Shown: piece by piece, positions 24,215 through 31,321 of the stretch
How positions within the stretch are numbered: position 1 is the stretch's first letter
Layout: every line of letters starts with the position of its first letter
Assembly (NCBI RefSeq): GCF_000496575.1
Contig: NZ_AYKT01000019.1
Location: forward strand, 1-60,642
Origin: Geobacillus thermodenitrificans subsp. thermodenitrificans DSM 465
Lineage (GTDB): Bacteria; Bacillota; Bacilli; Bacillales; Anoxybacillaceae
Reading direction: 5' to 3'
Length of the DNA: 60,642 bases
The notes under the pieces: model-generated
What the model was told of the DNA's origin: nothing
The model's database searches: none
The model's input: the letters and a program-made list of their open reading frames with translations, nothing else
Position numbers and translations under genes: made by a program

Positions 24215-25045
24215 ATGTTCCGCATTTTAGTGACGACAGACGCCAATTATCTTCCACCGTTGAAAGTACTCATGCATTCGTTATTTTGCAATAACCGGCG
24301 CCCGTTTACGTTTTATTTACTTTATTCGCGCATTGCGGAGGAGGAGATCCGGGCGCTTAGTGATTTTGTTCGCAAGCAAGGGCACGAGCTTGTGCCGATT
24401 TATGTGGATCCACAACTGTTTCATGATGCTCCGGTGTTTCGTCACTATACGGCTGAAATGTATTACCGGCTGGCGGCGCATATGTTTTTGCCTTCGGATG
24501 TCGAGCGCGTGTTGTATCTTGATCCGGATATTGTCGCTATCAACCCGATCGATGAGCTGTATGAGATGGATTTTGAGGGCAATTGGTTTATCGCCGCTGA
24601 GCATACACATTCCACGAAAGTAGCCAACTTGTTCAACAAACTCCGACTGAAGATACCGAATGCCAAGGGCTATTTCAACACAGGCGTAATGATGATGAAT
24701 ATAGCGATGATGCGGCAACACGTTCAGCTAGAGGAGATTTATCAGTTCATTCGCGACAACCGGTTTAAACTCGTCCTTCCCGATCAAGATGTGCTTAACG
24801 GACTGTATTGGGACAAAATTAAACCAGTCGACGGGTATCGCTACAACTACGATGCTCGTTACTATGATTTTTTACAGCTGCTGCCGAATCCAAAGCATGA
24901 TTTATCGTGGATTGAGAAAAATACGGTTTTCATTCATTATTGCGGCAAAGAAAAACCATGGAAACAAAATTATAAAGGGGAACTCGGCCTGTTTTACAAG
25001 CGGTACAGCCAAATGCTTGAACTGGAAGGAGAGGCGATGGTGTAA
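24215..25045 (+). CDS. Glycosyltransferase family 8
   Basis: A 276-residue retaining glycosyltransferase of the GT8/GspA group, with a GT-A fold. The nucleotide-sugar and metal site is RVLYLDPDIVAINPIDELYE (DxD at about residues 103-105), and a second metal ligand His lies in FIHYCGKEKPWKQ. GYFNTGVMMMNIAMM and LPDQDVLNGLYWDKI are also characteristic. The acceptor is unknown; a cell-surface or storage glycan is possible. In B. subtilis the related GspA is a general stress protein. It stands alone, divergent from the CoA-transferase operon. Confidence 0.88.
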   Translation: MFRILVTTDANYLPPLKVLMHSLFCNNRRPFTFYLLYSRIAEEEIRALSDFVRKQGHELVPIYVDPQLFHDAPVFRHYTAEMYYRLAAHMFLPSDVERVLYLDPDIVAINPIDELYEMDFEGNWFIAAEHTHSTKVANLFNKLRLKIPNAKGYFNTGVMMMNIAMMRQHVQLEEIYQFIRDNRFKLVLPDQDVLNGLYWDKIKPVDGYRYNYDARYYDFLQLLPNPKHDLSWIEKNTVFIHYCGKEKPWKQNYKGELGLFYKRYSQMLELEGEAMV

Positions 25046-25215
25046 CCCAGTCGAGACAAAGGGAATTAGCCGCTTGTAAGCAAGAGCAGAAAAGCAATGT
25101 CAGTTAGGTCAATCAAAAACAAACGAATCAGCAAGGAGAAGAGAGCACTCGACTTGCTTTCTGTTATGGGAGGCATAACCCGCGACATTGCAGCTTGGAA
25201 GTGAGGGAGGCAAGC
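25046..25215. other. Spacer, nothing recognised
   Basis: No open frame with a ribosome-binding site and no strong hairpin. Confidence 0.4.
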
Positions 25216-25243
25216 AAAAGGTGTCCCGTTAAGCGGGACACCC
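25216..25243 (-). terminator. Terminator of yfhD
   Basis: On the minus strand GGTGTCCCG pairs with CGGGACACC, followed by TTTTGC. It lies 9 bases past the yfhD stop. Confidence 0.85.
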
Positions 25244-25251
25244 TTGTTCGA

Positions 25252-25434
25252 CTATCGTTTGCGTTCTTGCCGGCGGATGCCAGCCGCTGCAGCGCGCGCT
25301 TGCGCTTCGAGGTCTTCGTGGTCGGCAAATTCTTCGGAATACTCGACATCAATGTTGTCTTTCAGCTGCTTCGGCACCTGTGGTAAAGTCGCCTTATTTT
25401 TATCACGTGCCCGTTGTCCGCGAGATCGGCCCAT
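25252..25434 (-). CDS. yfhD: YfhD family small protein
   Basis: A 60-residue very polar protein. It reads MGRSRGQRARDKNKATLPQV, then VEYSEEFADHEDLEAQARAA, which matches the YfhD family of Bacillaceae. These small proteins are typical of sporulating Bacillaceae and function is not established. GGGGG lies 9-13 bases before ATG 25434. Gene order with yfhE and yfhF follows B. subtilis. Confidence 0.82.
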   Translation of the reverse strand: MGRSRGQRARDKNKATLPQVPKQLKDNIDVEYSEEFADHEDLEAQARAAAAGIRRQERKR

Positions 25435-25524
25435 TGTCCATGCCCCCTATAGAAAAGTGGTGAATCGTACGATTCATTCTTTAGGATGGCAAGGACAGAG
25501 CGGTTGTATAAATAGCAATCGTTT

Positions 25525-25653
25525 CTAATGGCGCGCTTTTTTAGCCGTATAACCGCCCGCTTGGTCGGCCATTTTAAAATCGCGGGCATAGCTCACTTCT
25601 TGGGCGCTTGTCAGTGTATGTTTTACTTTTTCACGTTTTCGTTTTTCCGCCAT
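25525..25653 (-). CDS. yfhE: YfhE family small protein
   Basis: A 42-residue frame on the minus strand from ATG 25653 to TAG 25525. It reads MAEKRKREKVKHTLTSAQEV, then SYARDFKMADQAGGYTAKKA and RH. The VKHTLTSAQEVSYARDFKMAD core is what I recall for YfhE. GAGGG lies upstream. It is shorter than usual ORF cut-offs and easily missed, but position between yfhD and the yfhF-like gene supports it. The role is unknown. Confidence 0.78.
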   Translation of the reverse strand: MAEKRKREKVKHTLTSAQEVSYARDFKMADQAGGYTAKKARH

Positions 25654-25724
25654 CACTCGTTCCCTCACTTTGCATCAAGATTCATTCAGTTCCATTTTGG
25701 ACGACACGAGCCGTTTTTATGCAT

Positions 25725-25758
25725 AAAAAGAGGATGTCTGGACGGACATCCTCTTTTT
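25725..25758. terminator. Bidirectional terminator
   Basis: AAAAAGAGGATGTC (25725-25738) pairs perfectly with GACATCCTCTTTTT (25745-25758). It ends the GNAT transcript on the minus strand before yfhE. Confidence 0.9.
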
Positions 25759-25782
25759 GGATCGTCATGCGTTCTCCCGTGT

Positions 25783-26337
25783 TTACGCTTCTTTCCGTTG
25801 TTCCTCTTCAAGCGTGAAGGAGGGATGGCGCATCGTATAAAGCGTGTAGTTGTCTTTCGTAATTTCATACAAATTGTACACATCCGCACCGATTTGTTCG
25901 AGCAGCGTCCGCCGCGTTTCATTGGCCGATGTCACATACGGTAGCTTTTCCACTGCCTTAATCGAGCGGACATTGACTTTACGGATGCGTAAAACTACTG
26001 TTTCGATGGAAAGTTCATAAAACAGTTCATGGAAAAATGCTTCTTTGGCGCGCCGGTTGTAGCCGAGTCCGTGGTATGGTTTGCCGAGCCATGTTCCTAA
26101 AAAACCGGCACCATCTTGTATATCAAAGAGGCTGATCGTGCCGATCGAGTTTCCCCATTCATCCAAAATCGTGCGTGAAATGACCTCTCCTCGTTCTTCG
26201 GCCTCAATGAGCTGTTTTGTCATAAACAAAAACTCTTCGTACGAGCTGGCTTTTTGGCGCACAAAAGGGAAGACGTCCGGGTGCACCATCAGCTCGTATA
26301 GCGCATGGCAGTCTTGCAACTCGCGTTTTTTCAGCAT
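25783..26337 (-). CDS. GNAT family N-acetyltransferase (RimJ/RimL type)
   Basis: A 184-residue acetyl-CoA-dependent acetyltransferase. It starts MLKKRELQDCHALYELMVHP and contains the central strand-turn DEWGNSIGTISLFDIQDG. The acetyl-CoA pyrophosphate loop is WLGKPYHGLGYNRRAKEAFF, and NVRSIKAVEKLPYV is the typical late motif. ATG 26337 is chosen with AAGGAGGG 8-9 bases upstream; TTG 26343 is too close. The substrate is unknown; RimL relatives acetylate N-termini or small amines. A complex folded leader precedes it. Confidence 0.85.
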   Translation of the reverse strand: MLKKRELQDCHALYELMVHPDVFPFVRQKASSYEEFLFMTKQLIEAEERGEVISRTILDEWGNSIGTISLFDIQDGAGFLGTWLGKPYHGLGYNRRAKEAFFHELFYELSIETVVLRIRKVNVRSIKAVEKLPYVTSANETRRTLLEQIGADVYNLYEITKDNYTLYTMRHPSFTLEEEQRKEA

Positions 26338-26344
26338 GGCCAAT

Positions 26345-26496
26345 CCCTCCTTTTAAATGCCGAGGGCAGCCTCCCAACGCGAGTAGGACCCACCCTCGAA
26401 ATTTTTTTATTAAAACTTCGTTAAAAAAATTTCGGGGTGGGAATCGAACCCACTAGAACCAGCGCGAGCGCTGGTGGCGCACCATTTGCCTTCCCC
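26345..26496 (-). ncRNA. Multi-state folded leader with a tRNA T-arm-like hairpin upstream of the GNAT gene
   Basis: On the minus strand a perfect ACCAGCGC/GCGCTGGT hairpin (26459-26476) is followed by GTGGG-TTCGATT-CCCAC (26453-26437), a perfect T-arm look-alike. The same CCCACC also begins a 20-bp near-perfect stem with a downstream arm (26437-26418 against 26408-26388), so the two hairpins exclude each other. The GAGGG of that downstream arm can also pair with CCCTC (26362-26366) just before the ribosome-binding site. It looks like a switch; it is not a complete tRNA. Confidence 0.45.
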
Positions 26497-26588
26497 TTAT
26501 TCCTGTTTGTATGCGATTATGAACAACAACTGTTCTGAAGTCTTCTTTATCATACACGATTAGATGGAAAAAAGAAATTGCTTTTTTG

Positions 26589-27506
26589 TTAATTTTTTTT
26601 GGATATTTTTTGTTCGTCTTGCGACAAAACTAAATCCTTGAGACAATCTTCTAACGTTGGAAATGAAAAGCGGAATCCGGCTTGCAGCAACTTTTCCGGG
26701 ATGACGCGTTGTCCTTCCGTAATAAGCATGCTCATTTCACCGAGGAGGAGGCGAAGCGCTGCTGCAGGGACCGGAAGCCAGTGCGGACGGCGAAGCAGGC
26801 GGGAAACCGTACGGCCGAACTCATCCATTTGTACCGGATGAGGCGCCGTGAAGTTGACGGGCCCTGCCAGCTCATCATGTTCGATGATATAGGCGATTGC
26901 ACGGGTGACGTCCTCAAGATGAATCCATGACAGCCACTGATGTCCGCTGCCGATCCGGCCGCCGATAAATAAACGATATGGTATGACCATCATCGGCAAG
27001 GCGCCACCGTGGCGAGCGAAGACAACACCAAACCGGGCATAAACGGTGCGGATGCCGCTCTGTTCGATTGGATGAGCCGCCGCTTCCCACGCTCGAACAG
27101 TTTTAGCGAGAAAATCAGCGCCATAATCGGTCGTCTGCTCGGTAAAGGTAGCGGAGTCGGAAGTGCCGTAAACACCGATGGCACTCGCGTTGATAAACAG
27201 TGACGGACGCTTAGATAGCGAGTGGATATAGTTGACCATTGCTTCGGTAGCTCGAAGACGGCTGTCAACAATCACAGTTTTTTGCTTCGTCGTCCAACGC
27301 TTTCGATTGAGCGGCTCGCCGGCCAAATTTAGCGCCACATCGATGGCGGTTGGTTTTTGGCTGTCGTTGAAGGAAAGATAATGAATGTTTCCTTCAGAAG
27401 GCTTGGGTGAGCGAGTGAAAATATAAACGTCATGCCCTTGTTTAGAAAAAGAGTGGGCGAGCGCCTGGCCGATTAGTCCAGTTCCACCATTTATGGCAAT
27501 GCGCAC
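26589..27506 (-). CDS. yfhF: TIGR01777-type NAD(P)-binding epimerase family protein
   Basis: A 305-residue SDR-like protein with N-terminal Rossmann motif [20 protein letters not shown], then [27 protein letters not shown], the [10 protein letters not shown] strand carrying the active-site Tyr, and the C-terminal DUF1731 ([38 protein letters not shown]). It resembles the family related to cell-division inhibitor SulA-like epimerases; the reaction is unknown. The start is GTG 27506 behind AAGGAG. It is placed as in the B. subtilis yfh block, divergent from recX. Confidence 0.88.
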   Translation of the reverse strand: MRIAINGGTGLIGQALAHSFSKQGHDVYIFTRSPKPSEGNIHYLSFNDSQKPTAIDVALNLAGEPLNRKRWTTKQKTVIVDSRLRATEAMVNYIHSLSKRPSLFINASAIGVYGTSDSATFTEQTTDYGADFLAKTVRAWEAAAHPIEQSGIRTVYARFGVVFARHGGALPMMVIPYRLFIGGRIGSGHQWLSWIHLEDVTRAIAYIIEHDELAGPVNFTAPHPVQMDEFGRTVSRLLRRPHWLPVPAAALRLLLGEMSMLITEGQRVIPEKLLQAGFRFSFPTLEDCLKDLVLSQDEQKISKKN

Positions 27507-27641
27507 AGTTCTTCTCTCCTTTTATTTTATGCATAAGGAAGCGGGAAATCATCGCATGCGGGTGACACGTTCCCTTCCCATTTCGCCGTTTATGTCGAGA
27601 ATTCCTCTCTATGGTAAGATAAAGGAGAGGGGGAACGAGGC

Positions 27642-28451
27642 ATGGGAACGATTGTCGACATTACGGTGACGAAAGAAAACGCTGAGCGGTTTTGGATCGT
27701 CATTCACCGCGACAACGAGTCAGCGTTAAAGCTGACAGTCGACCAAGACGTATTGCTTAAATTCCGTTTGAAAAAAGGGATGATCATCGACGATGCCCTT
27801 CTTCGTGATATCGTCTATGCCGATGGGATAAAAAAAGCGTACCAACAAGCGCTCTATTTTTTGGCGCATCGGATGCGATCGGAGCAAGAGATTGTTGAAC
27901 ACTTGAGAAAAAAAGGTGTTGTCGATCCGGTCATCGAAGAAGTGCTTGAAAAACTTCGCGCCGAGCGGTATGTCGATGATGAGGCGTTCGCTGCTGCTTA
28001 TGTGCGTACGCAAAAGAACACATCTACCAAAGGACCGCGTCTCATTCAGGCTGAACTTGAGCGGCTCGGCGTACCTGCGAGTGTGATTGAACAAAGCTTA
28101 GTCGAATACTCGTTTAATGAACAAGTGATTGCAGCCCGCTCGCTTTACGAAAAGGCAAAAAAACAACGGCGGGCAGAGTCGGCGCGCGCTTTTTTGGAGC
28201 GAGTAAAGCAACAGTTGATGCGCAAAGGGTTTTCGCATGAAGTGATCGCTATCGTCCTAGCGGATGGGAGCGGCCATACCGAGGAGGAAGAGAGAGAAGC
28301 GCTACATGTTCAGGCAGAAAAGATTCGTCGCCGCTATGCGCATCACCCGCGCCCGCTTTATGAACAAAAAATGCGTCAAGCTCTTTACCGGAAAGGGTTT
28401 TCGCTTGCTTTGATCGACGAGTGGCTGCGCAGGCAAGATGACGATGGATGA
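27642..28451 (+). CDS. recX: RecX, regulator of RecA
   Basis: A 269-residue, all-helical protein that caps or disassembles RecA filaments. Three-helix RecX repeats are visible: LYFLAHRMRSEQEIVEHLRK, LRAERYVDDEAFAAAYVRTQ, IQAELERLGVPASVIEQSLV, VKQQLMRKGFSHEVIAIVL and a last RQALYRKGFSLALIDEWLRR. Length matches the long Bacillus form. The ATG lies behind GAGGGGGAACGAGGC. It is followed by yfhH in the same direction, 69 bases downstream, as in B. subtilis. Confidence 0.93.
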   Translation: MGTIVDITVTKENAERFWIVIHRDNESALKLTVDQDVLLKFRLKKGMIIDDALLRDIVYADGIKKAYQQALYFLAHRMRSEQEIVEHLRKKGVVDPVIEEVLEKLRAERYVDDEAFAAAYVRTQKNTSTKGPRLIQAELERLGVPASVIEQSLVEYSFNEQVIAARSLYEKAKKQRRAESARAFLERVKQQLMRKGFSHEVIAIVLADGSGHTEEEEREALHVQAEKIRRRYAHHPRPLYEQKMRQALYRKGFSLALIDEWLRRQDDDG

Positions 28452-28519
28452 CCATCGCAACTAAAAACGGGAAAAGAAATGGTGCTGCCGGTTAAAAAAG
28501 AAAAAGGAGATGGCCAAAA

Positions 28520-28855
28520 ATGCTCAAAGAGGAACAAAAACGATATAGTGAAATGACAAAAGAAGAATTACAGCAAGAAATCGCTGTCTTAACGGAAAAA
28601 GCTCGCAAGGCGGAACAGATGGGCATGGTGAACGAATATGCCGTTTATGAGCGGAAAATTGCTATGGCAAGAGCGTATATGATGAATCCAGCTGATTTTC
28701 AGCCTGGGGAGATATACGAGATTGAAGGGGCGCCAGGGGAGTATTTTAAAGTGCGATATTTAAAAGGGGTGTTTGCTTGGGGATGGCGGCTGAAAGGAAA
28801 CGGAGAGGAGGAAGCGCTGCCGATCTCATTGCTGCGAAAGCCTAACTTGCCGTAA
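28520..28855 (+). CDS. yfhH: YfhH family protein (DUF1811)
   Basis: A 111-residue protein with a helical N-terminal half (YSEMTKEELQQEIAVLTEKA, KAEQMGMVNEYAVYERKIAM) and a small beta C-terminal domain (FQPGEIYEIEGAPGEYFKVR, GVFAWGWRLKGNGEEEALPI). This is the conserved neighbour of recX in Bacillaceae, function unknown. AAAGGAG precedes ATG 28520. Confidence 0.88.
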   Translation: MLKEEQKRYSEMTKEELQQEIAVLTEKARKAEQMGMVNEYAVYERKIAMARAYMMNPADFQPGEIYEIEGAPGEYFKVRYLKGVFAWGWRLKGNGEEEALPISLLRKPNLP

Positions 28856-28950
28856 GTAAAAGCATGCAAGGGAGGCTTGACAATCGAAAACACGCCCCTT
28901 CCTCTATCTTTATCCGGTGAGCGGCACAGAGAGCCATTTGATGTTTGAAA

Positions 28951-28980
28951 GAAAACCTAGGGGATTGCCCCTAGGTTTTG
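28951..28980. terminator. Bidirectional terminator between yfhH and the YpzG-like gene
   Basis: AAAACCTAGGGG (28952-28963) pairs perfectly with CCCCTAGGTTTT (28968-28979). Both sides are T-rich and it serves convergent genes. Confidence 0.92.
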
Positions 28981-29142
28981 TTACGACCGCTTGCGCGTTT
29001 CTCGCTCTAAAATGATCAAGTTAAGCGGTTGCCGCGTTTCACCGTTTACTTGCGCGTGGGCATGCTTGCGGTTAGCCCATGGCTGCGGGAACGGATTCGA
29101 ATACAAGTTGTCATAAAACGCCTTGCGCCGATGGTGACCCAT
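28981..29142 (-). CDS. YpzG-like small protein
   Basis: A 53-residue frame from ATG 29142 to TAA 28981. It reads MGHHRRKAFYDNLYSNPFPQ, then PWANRKHAHAQVNGETRQPL and ends ILERETRKRS. The NPFxQPWANxKHAxxQVNGxT pattern is that of the YpzG family of spore-forming Bacillaceae as I recall it. GAGGTG lies 8 bases upstream. It is likely a small sporulation-associated protein, given the adjacent sspK. It was too short for a standard ORF scan. Confidence 0.72.
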   Translation of the reverse strand: MGHHRRKAFYDNLYSNPFPQPWANRKHAHAQVNGETRQPLNLIILERETRKRS

Positions 29143-29216
29143 GACTGTTCACCTCGCTGCGGAATATGCTGGGGAACATGGCGGATAGCACCATGCTCCC
29201 ACGTTTTTGCTCACTA

Positions 29217-29378
29217 TTAAAAGAAGTCGCTTCGTTCACCTGAGGCGCGCATCCGTTCTTGCGGGTGGGTGTTGGTCGTACCGTCAGCCCGCTTTGATGC
29301 ATACTCGGATTTGGCGCGTGGCTCTCCCTCAAACTTGTTGTTGTTTTGGTTTGGGAAGTTGTGCTCCTTATTCCGCAC
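29217..29378 (-). CDS. sspK: Small acid-soluble spore protein K
   Basis: A 53-residue protein. It reads [20 protein letters not shown], then [20 protein letters not shown] and [13 protein letters not shown], clearly SspK. These minor SASPs are made in the forespore, probably under SigG. The start is GTG 29378, 8 bases after AAGGGGG, with no ATG in frame. It differs from B. subtilis SspK mainly in the last residues. It sits in the same minus-strand run as the YpzG-like gene. Confidence 0.92.
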   Translation of the reverse strand: MRNKEHNFPNQNNNKFEGEPRAKSEYASKRADGTTNTHPQERMRASGERSDFF

Positions 29379-29501
29379 CGCACATTCCCCCTTAATGGAG
29401 TGCTCGTGTTGGGATGGCCAACACGTATTTTTATTATGGGATAATCGAGTGTGCTTATGTGTGCAAATTGTTGGGACAAACATGGGCGCTGGTGACCACT
29501 G

Positions 29502-30482
29502 TCAGTTTGGTGCGAGTTCGAGTTTTTTTCGTAGTCTTCCTTCGCTGAAAATCCATCCGGTGTATGAGCTGACAATGTTGAGGTTCCGGTCAAGCTGAAC
29601 GACAGCGACGAACGAATAATATCCTTTACTCCGGTAGCGCAAGTCGGTAAAGCGTACTTCGTAATGGTCATCGTATTCGTTCATTTCCCAACGGTATACC
29701 GGGGAAAAGGATAAAAAAGCAGCAACATTTTCATCGCGTTTGGCCGCATTCATGACTGGGTGGTCTGGAAGCGGCCGCTTTTGGAAACGGTCGAGAATGA
29801 GAAGACGACCGCGTTTGATGCGGGCGACATAAAATTCGTCGCTCGTCGAAATGGCTAAGTGCCATTCACGGGGGCGCCACGTCGGTACGGTAATGATCTC
29901 GGTCACGCCATCGATCGTGGAGCGAACGAGCTGTTTTATGTTGGCCTGTTGGCGGAAGCGAAGCACGTAATATGCGGCGATGATTACATAGATGGTGAAA
30001 AATGTATAACCTGGGTGGGCGCCGAGAAGCAGTCCACCAATCCCGAGCAAATGGAGCACAAAAATGATCGGATCAAACGTATGAACGACGCCAAGAGCGA
30101 TCCATTTTTTCGTAAACGGGCGCAACGCTTGTGTCCCGTAAGCATTAAAAATATCGACAAACACGTGAAAGGCAACGGCAATAAACGTCCAGAGCCAAAC
30201 GCGGAACCAATCTGTCTCCGGATAGACGGCGGTCATCACGCCAACGATTAATAACGGCCAAAGAATGACGCTCGGAATCGAGTGGGTAATACCGCGATGG
30301 TTGCGAATATATTTGGCATTATTGCGCAATTTTAAAATCGTATCGATATCTGGCGCCTGTGAGCCGGCAAGCGTGCCGATCAACACAGCGCGCGATAAGA
30401 GCGGATCGTGGGCGATGGCGGGATCGAGCGAAGCAAGGCTGCCGAGCGCCACTCCCATTAAAACGTGTGTGCCTGTATCCAA
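29502..30482 (-). CDS. yfhP: YfhP, membrane-bound metal-dependent hydrolase family (YdjM-like)
   Basis: A 326-residue membrane protein. It begins MDTGTHVLMGVALGSLASLD with the conserved HxxxG of the LexA-binding/YdjM hydrolase family. The metal motifs are GSQAPDIDTILKLRNNAKYI and RNHRGITHSIPSV, then AVAFHVFVDIFNAYGTQALR. About five transmembrane segments lie in residues 30-200 and a soluble beta-rich C-terminal domain follows. In B. subtilis YfhP represses yfhQ-region genes weakly; the catalytic role is unproven. The start is TTG 30482 by homology (MDTGTHV); TTG 30488, nearer to AAGGAGG, is possible. Confidence 0.88.
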   Translation of the reverse strand: MDTGTHVLMGVALGSLASLDPAIAHDPLLSRAVLIGTLAGSQAPDIDTILKLRNNAKYIRNHRGITHSIPSVILWPLLIVGVMTAVYPETDWFRVWLWTFIAVAFHVFVDIFNAYGTQALRPFTKKWIALGVVHTFDPIIFVLHLLGIGGLLLGAHPGYTFFTIYVIIAAYYVLRFRQQANIKQLVRSTIDGVTEIITVPTWRPREWHLAISTSDEFYVARIKRGRLLILDRFQKRPLPDHPVMNAAKRDENVAAFLSFSPVYRWEMNEYDDHYEVRFTDLRYRSKGYYSFVAVVQLDRNLNIVSSYTGWIFSEGRLRKKLELAPN

Positions 30483-30715
30483 CGTCAAGGCACCTCCTTT
30501 ATTAGCGTCGTTTGTTAGTATATCCCGCATGGAGCCCGGCCAATAACCGCTCCGTTTCAGAGCGGTTGGTCGGTGAGGTAAATAATAGTATCGGTAGTGT
30601 ACCACATGATGCTGTCAGTCAGCGAGGGACAGAATGACTAAATCGGTGTCTATTTGTTGTTGGGGACATCTAGCAGGGAAGGAAAAAGGCTTGATCGGGG
30701 ACGGTTTTACTCGAA
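30483..30715. other. Spacer upstream of yfhP
   Basis: Contains a perfect AACCGCTC/GAGCGGTT hairpin (30545-30567) in the likely yfhP leader, without a T-run. Nothing else is recognised. Confidence 0.45.
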
Positions 30716-30746
30716 TAAAAAGCGCCCGCGCAATCGGCGGGACGCC
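30716..30746 (-). terminator. Terminator of the formate dehydrogenase operon
   Basis: On the minus strand GCGTCCCGC pairs with GCGGGCGC with small bulges, followed by TTTTTATT. It lies about 85 bases past the DUF1641 stop. Confidence 0.7.
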
Positions 30747-30832
30747 TCATTCGTTTTGCTAGTCGCTTGGATTGCTGTCCATTTTTTTGAAAGTCTATTT
30801 GCTTGCTGCTATTTTGTCCGCTAACCAACTGG

Positions 30833-31321
30833 TTAGCTATCATTTCCAAGACGTTGGCCGATCGCCTTAAGTGCGGAAAGGAAAAATCGAACGGCGCGGT
30901 TGATATCCGGGTCGTTGAGCGCCTTAAACAAGTCGAACAGCCCGACTTTTGTCGGTTCGACAGAGGTCTGTTCGTACGCCTCGATAGCACCGGAGGCGAT
31001 ATGTTCAAGCAGTTTGGCTGTCCGTTCCGGATCAAGAGAAGAGGCGAGGCTGGCCCAGGCGAACGCGTGATTGACCATCGTTGTTACGGGTTTTTGATTG
31101 AGCTGGCCGACGACGATTTTTGCTACGTCTTCCCGCGCTTTTAATAAAGCGTTAGCTGCCTCAAGCAAACCGCTTTCGTGCAGCTGTTCGATGAACTCGA
31201 GGAGTTCGTGAACTGCTTCTTCACTGTCACCGACAGCCGCTTTTAGTTTCGTCAGCGCTTCGGCCCGTTTTTCCTCTTCGGTCATCTCATGTTTTTGAAT
31301 GGTGGTAATCGGTTTAGCCAC
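30833..31321 (-). CDS. DUF1641 protein associated with formate dehydrogenase (YrhD-like)
   Basis: A 162-residue helical protein: EEAVHELLEFIEQLHESGLL and EAANALLKAREDVAKIVVGQ are the DUF1641 core. Near the end LFDLFKALNDPDINRAVRFF is the family signature. In Bacillus the same gene (yrhD) accompanies the yrhE formate dehydrogenase; it may be an accessory or maturation factor. It overlaps the end of the dehydrogenase gene by 8 bases, so translation is coupled. Confidence 0.88.
   Translation of the reverse strand: MAKPITTIQKHEMTEEEKRAEALTKLKAAVGDSEEAVHELLEFIEQLHESGLLEAANALLKAREDVAKIVVGQLNQKPVTTMVNHAFAWASLASSLDPERTAKLLEHIASGAIEAYEQTSVEPTKVGLFDLFKALNDPDINRAVRFFLSALKAIGQRLGNDS

Noticed and set aside
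26434-26496. Possible tRNA gene on the minus strand
   Set aside because: Only the T-arm-like hairpin fits. There is no acceptor stem pairing, the middle hairpin has no 7-base anticodon loop, and no D-arm can be drawn.
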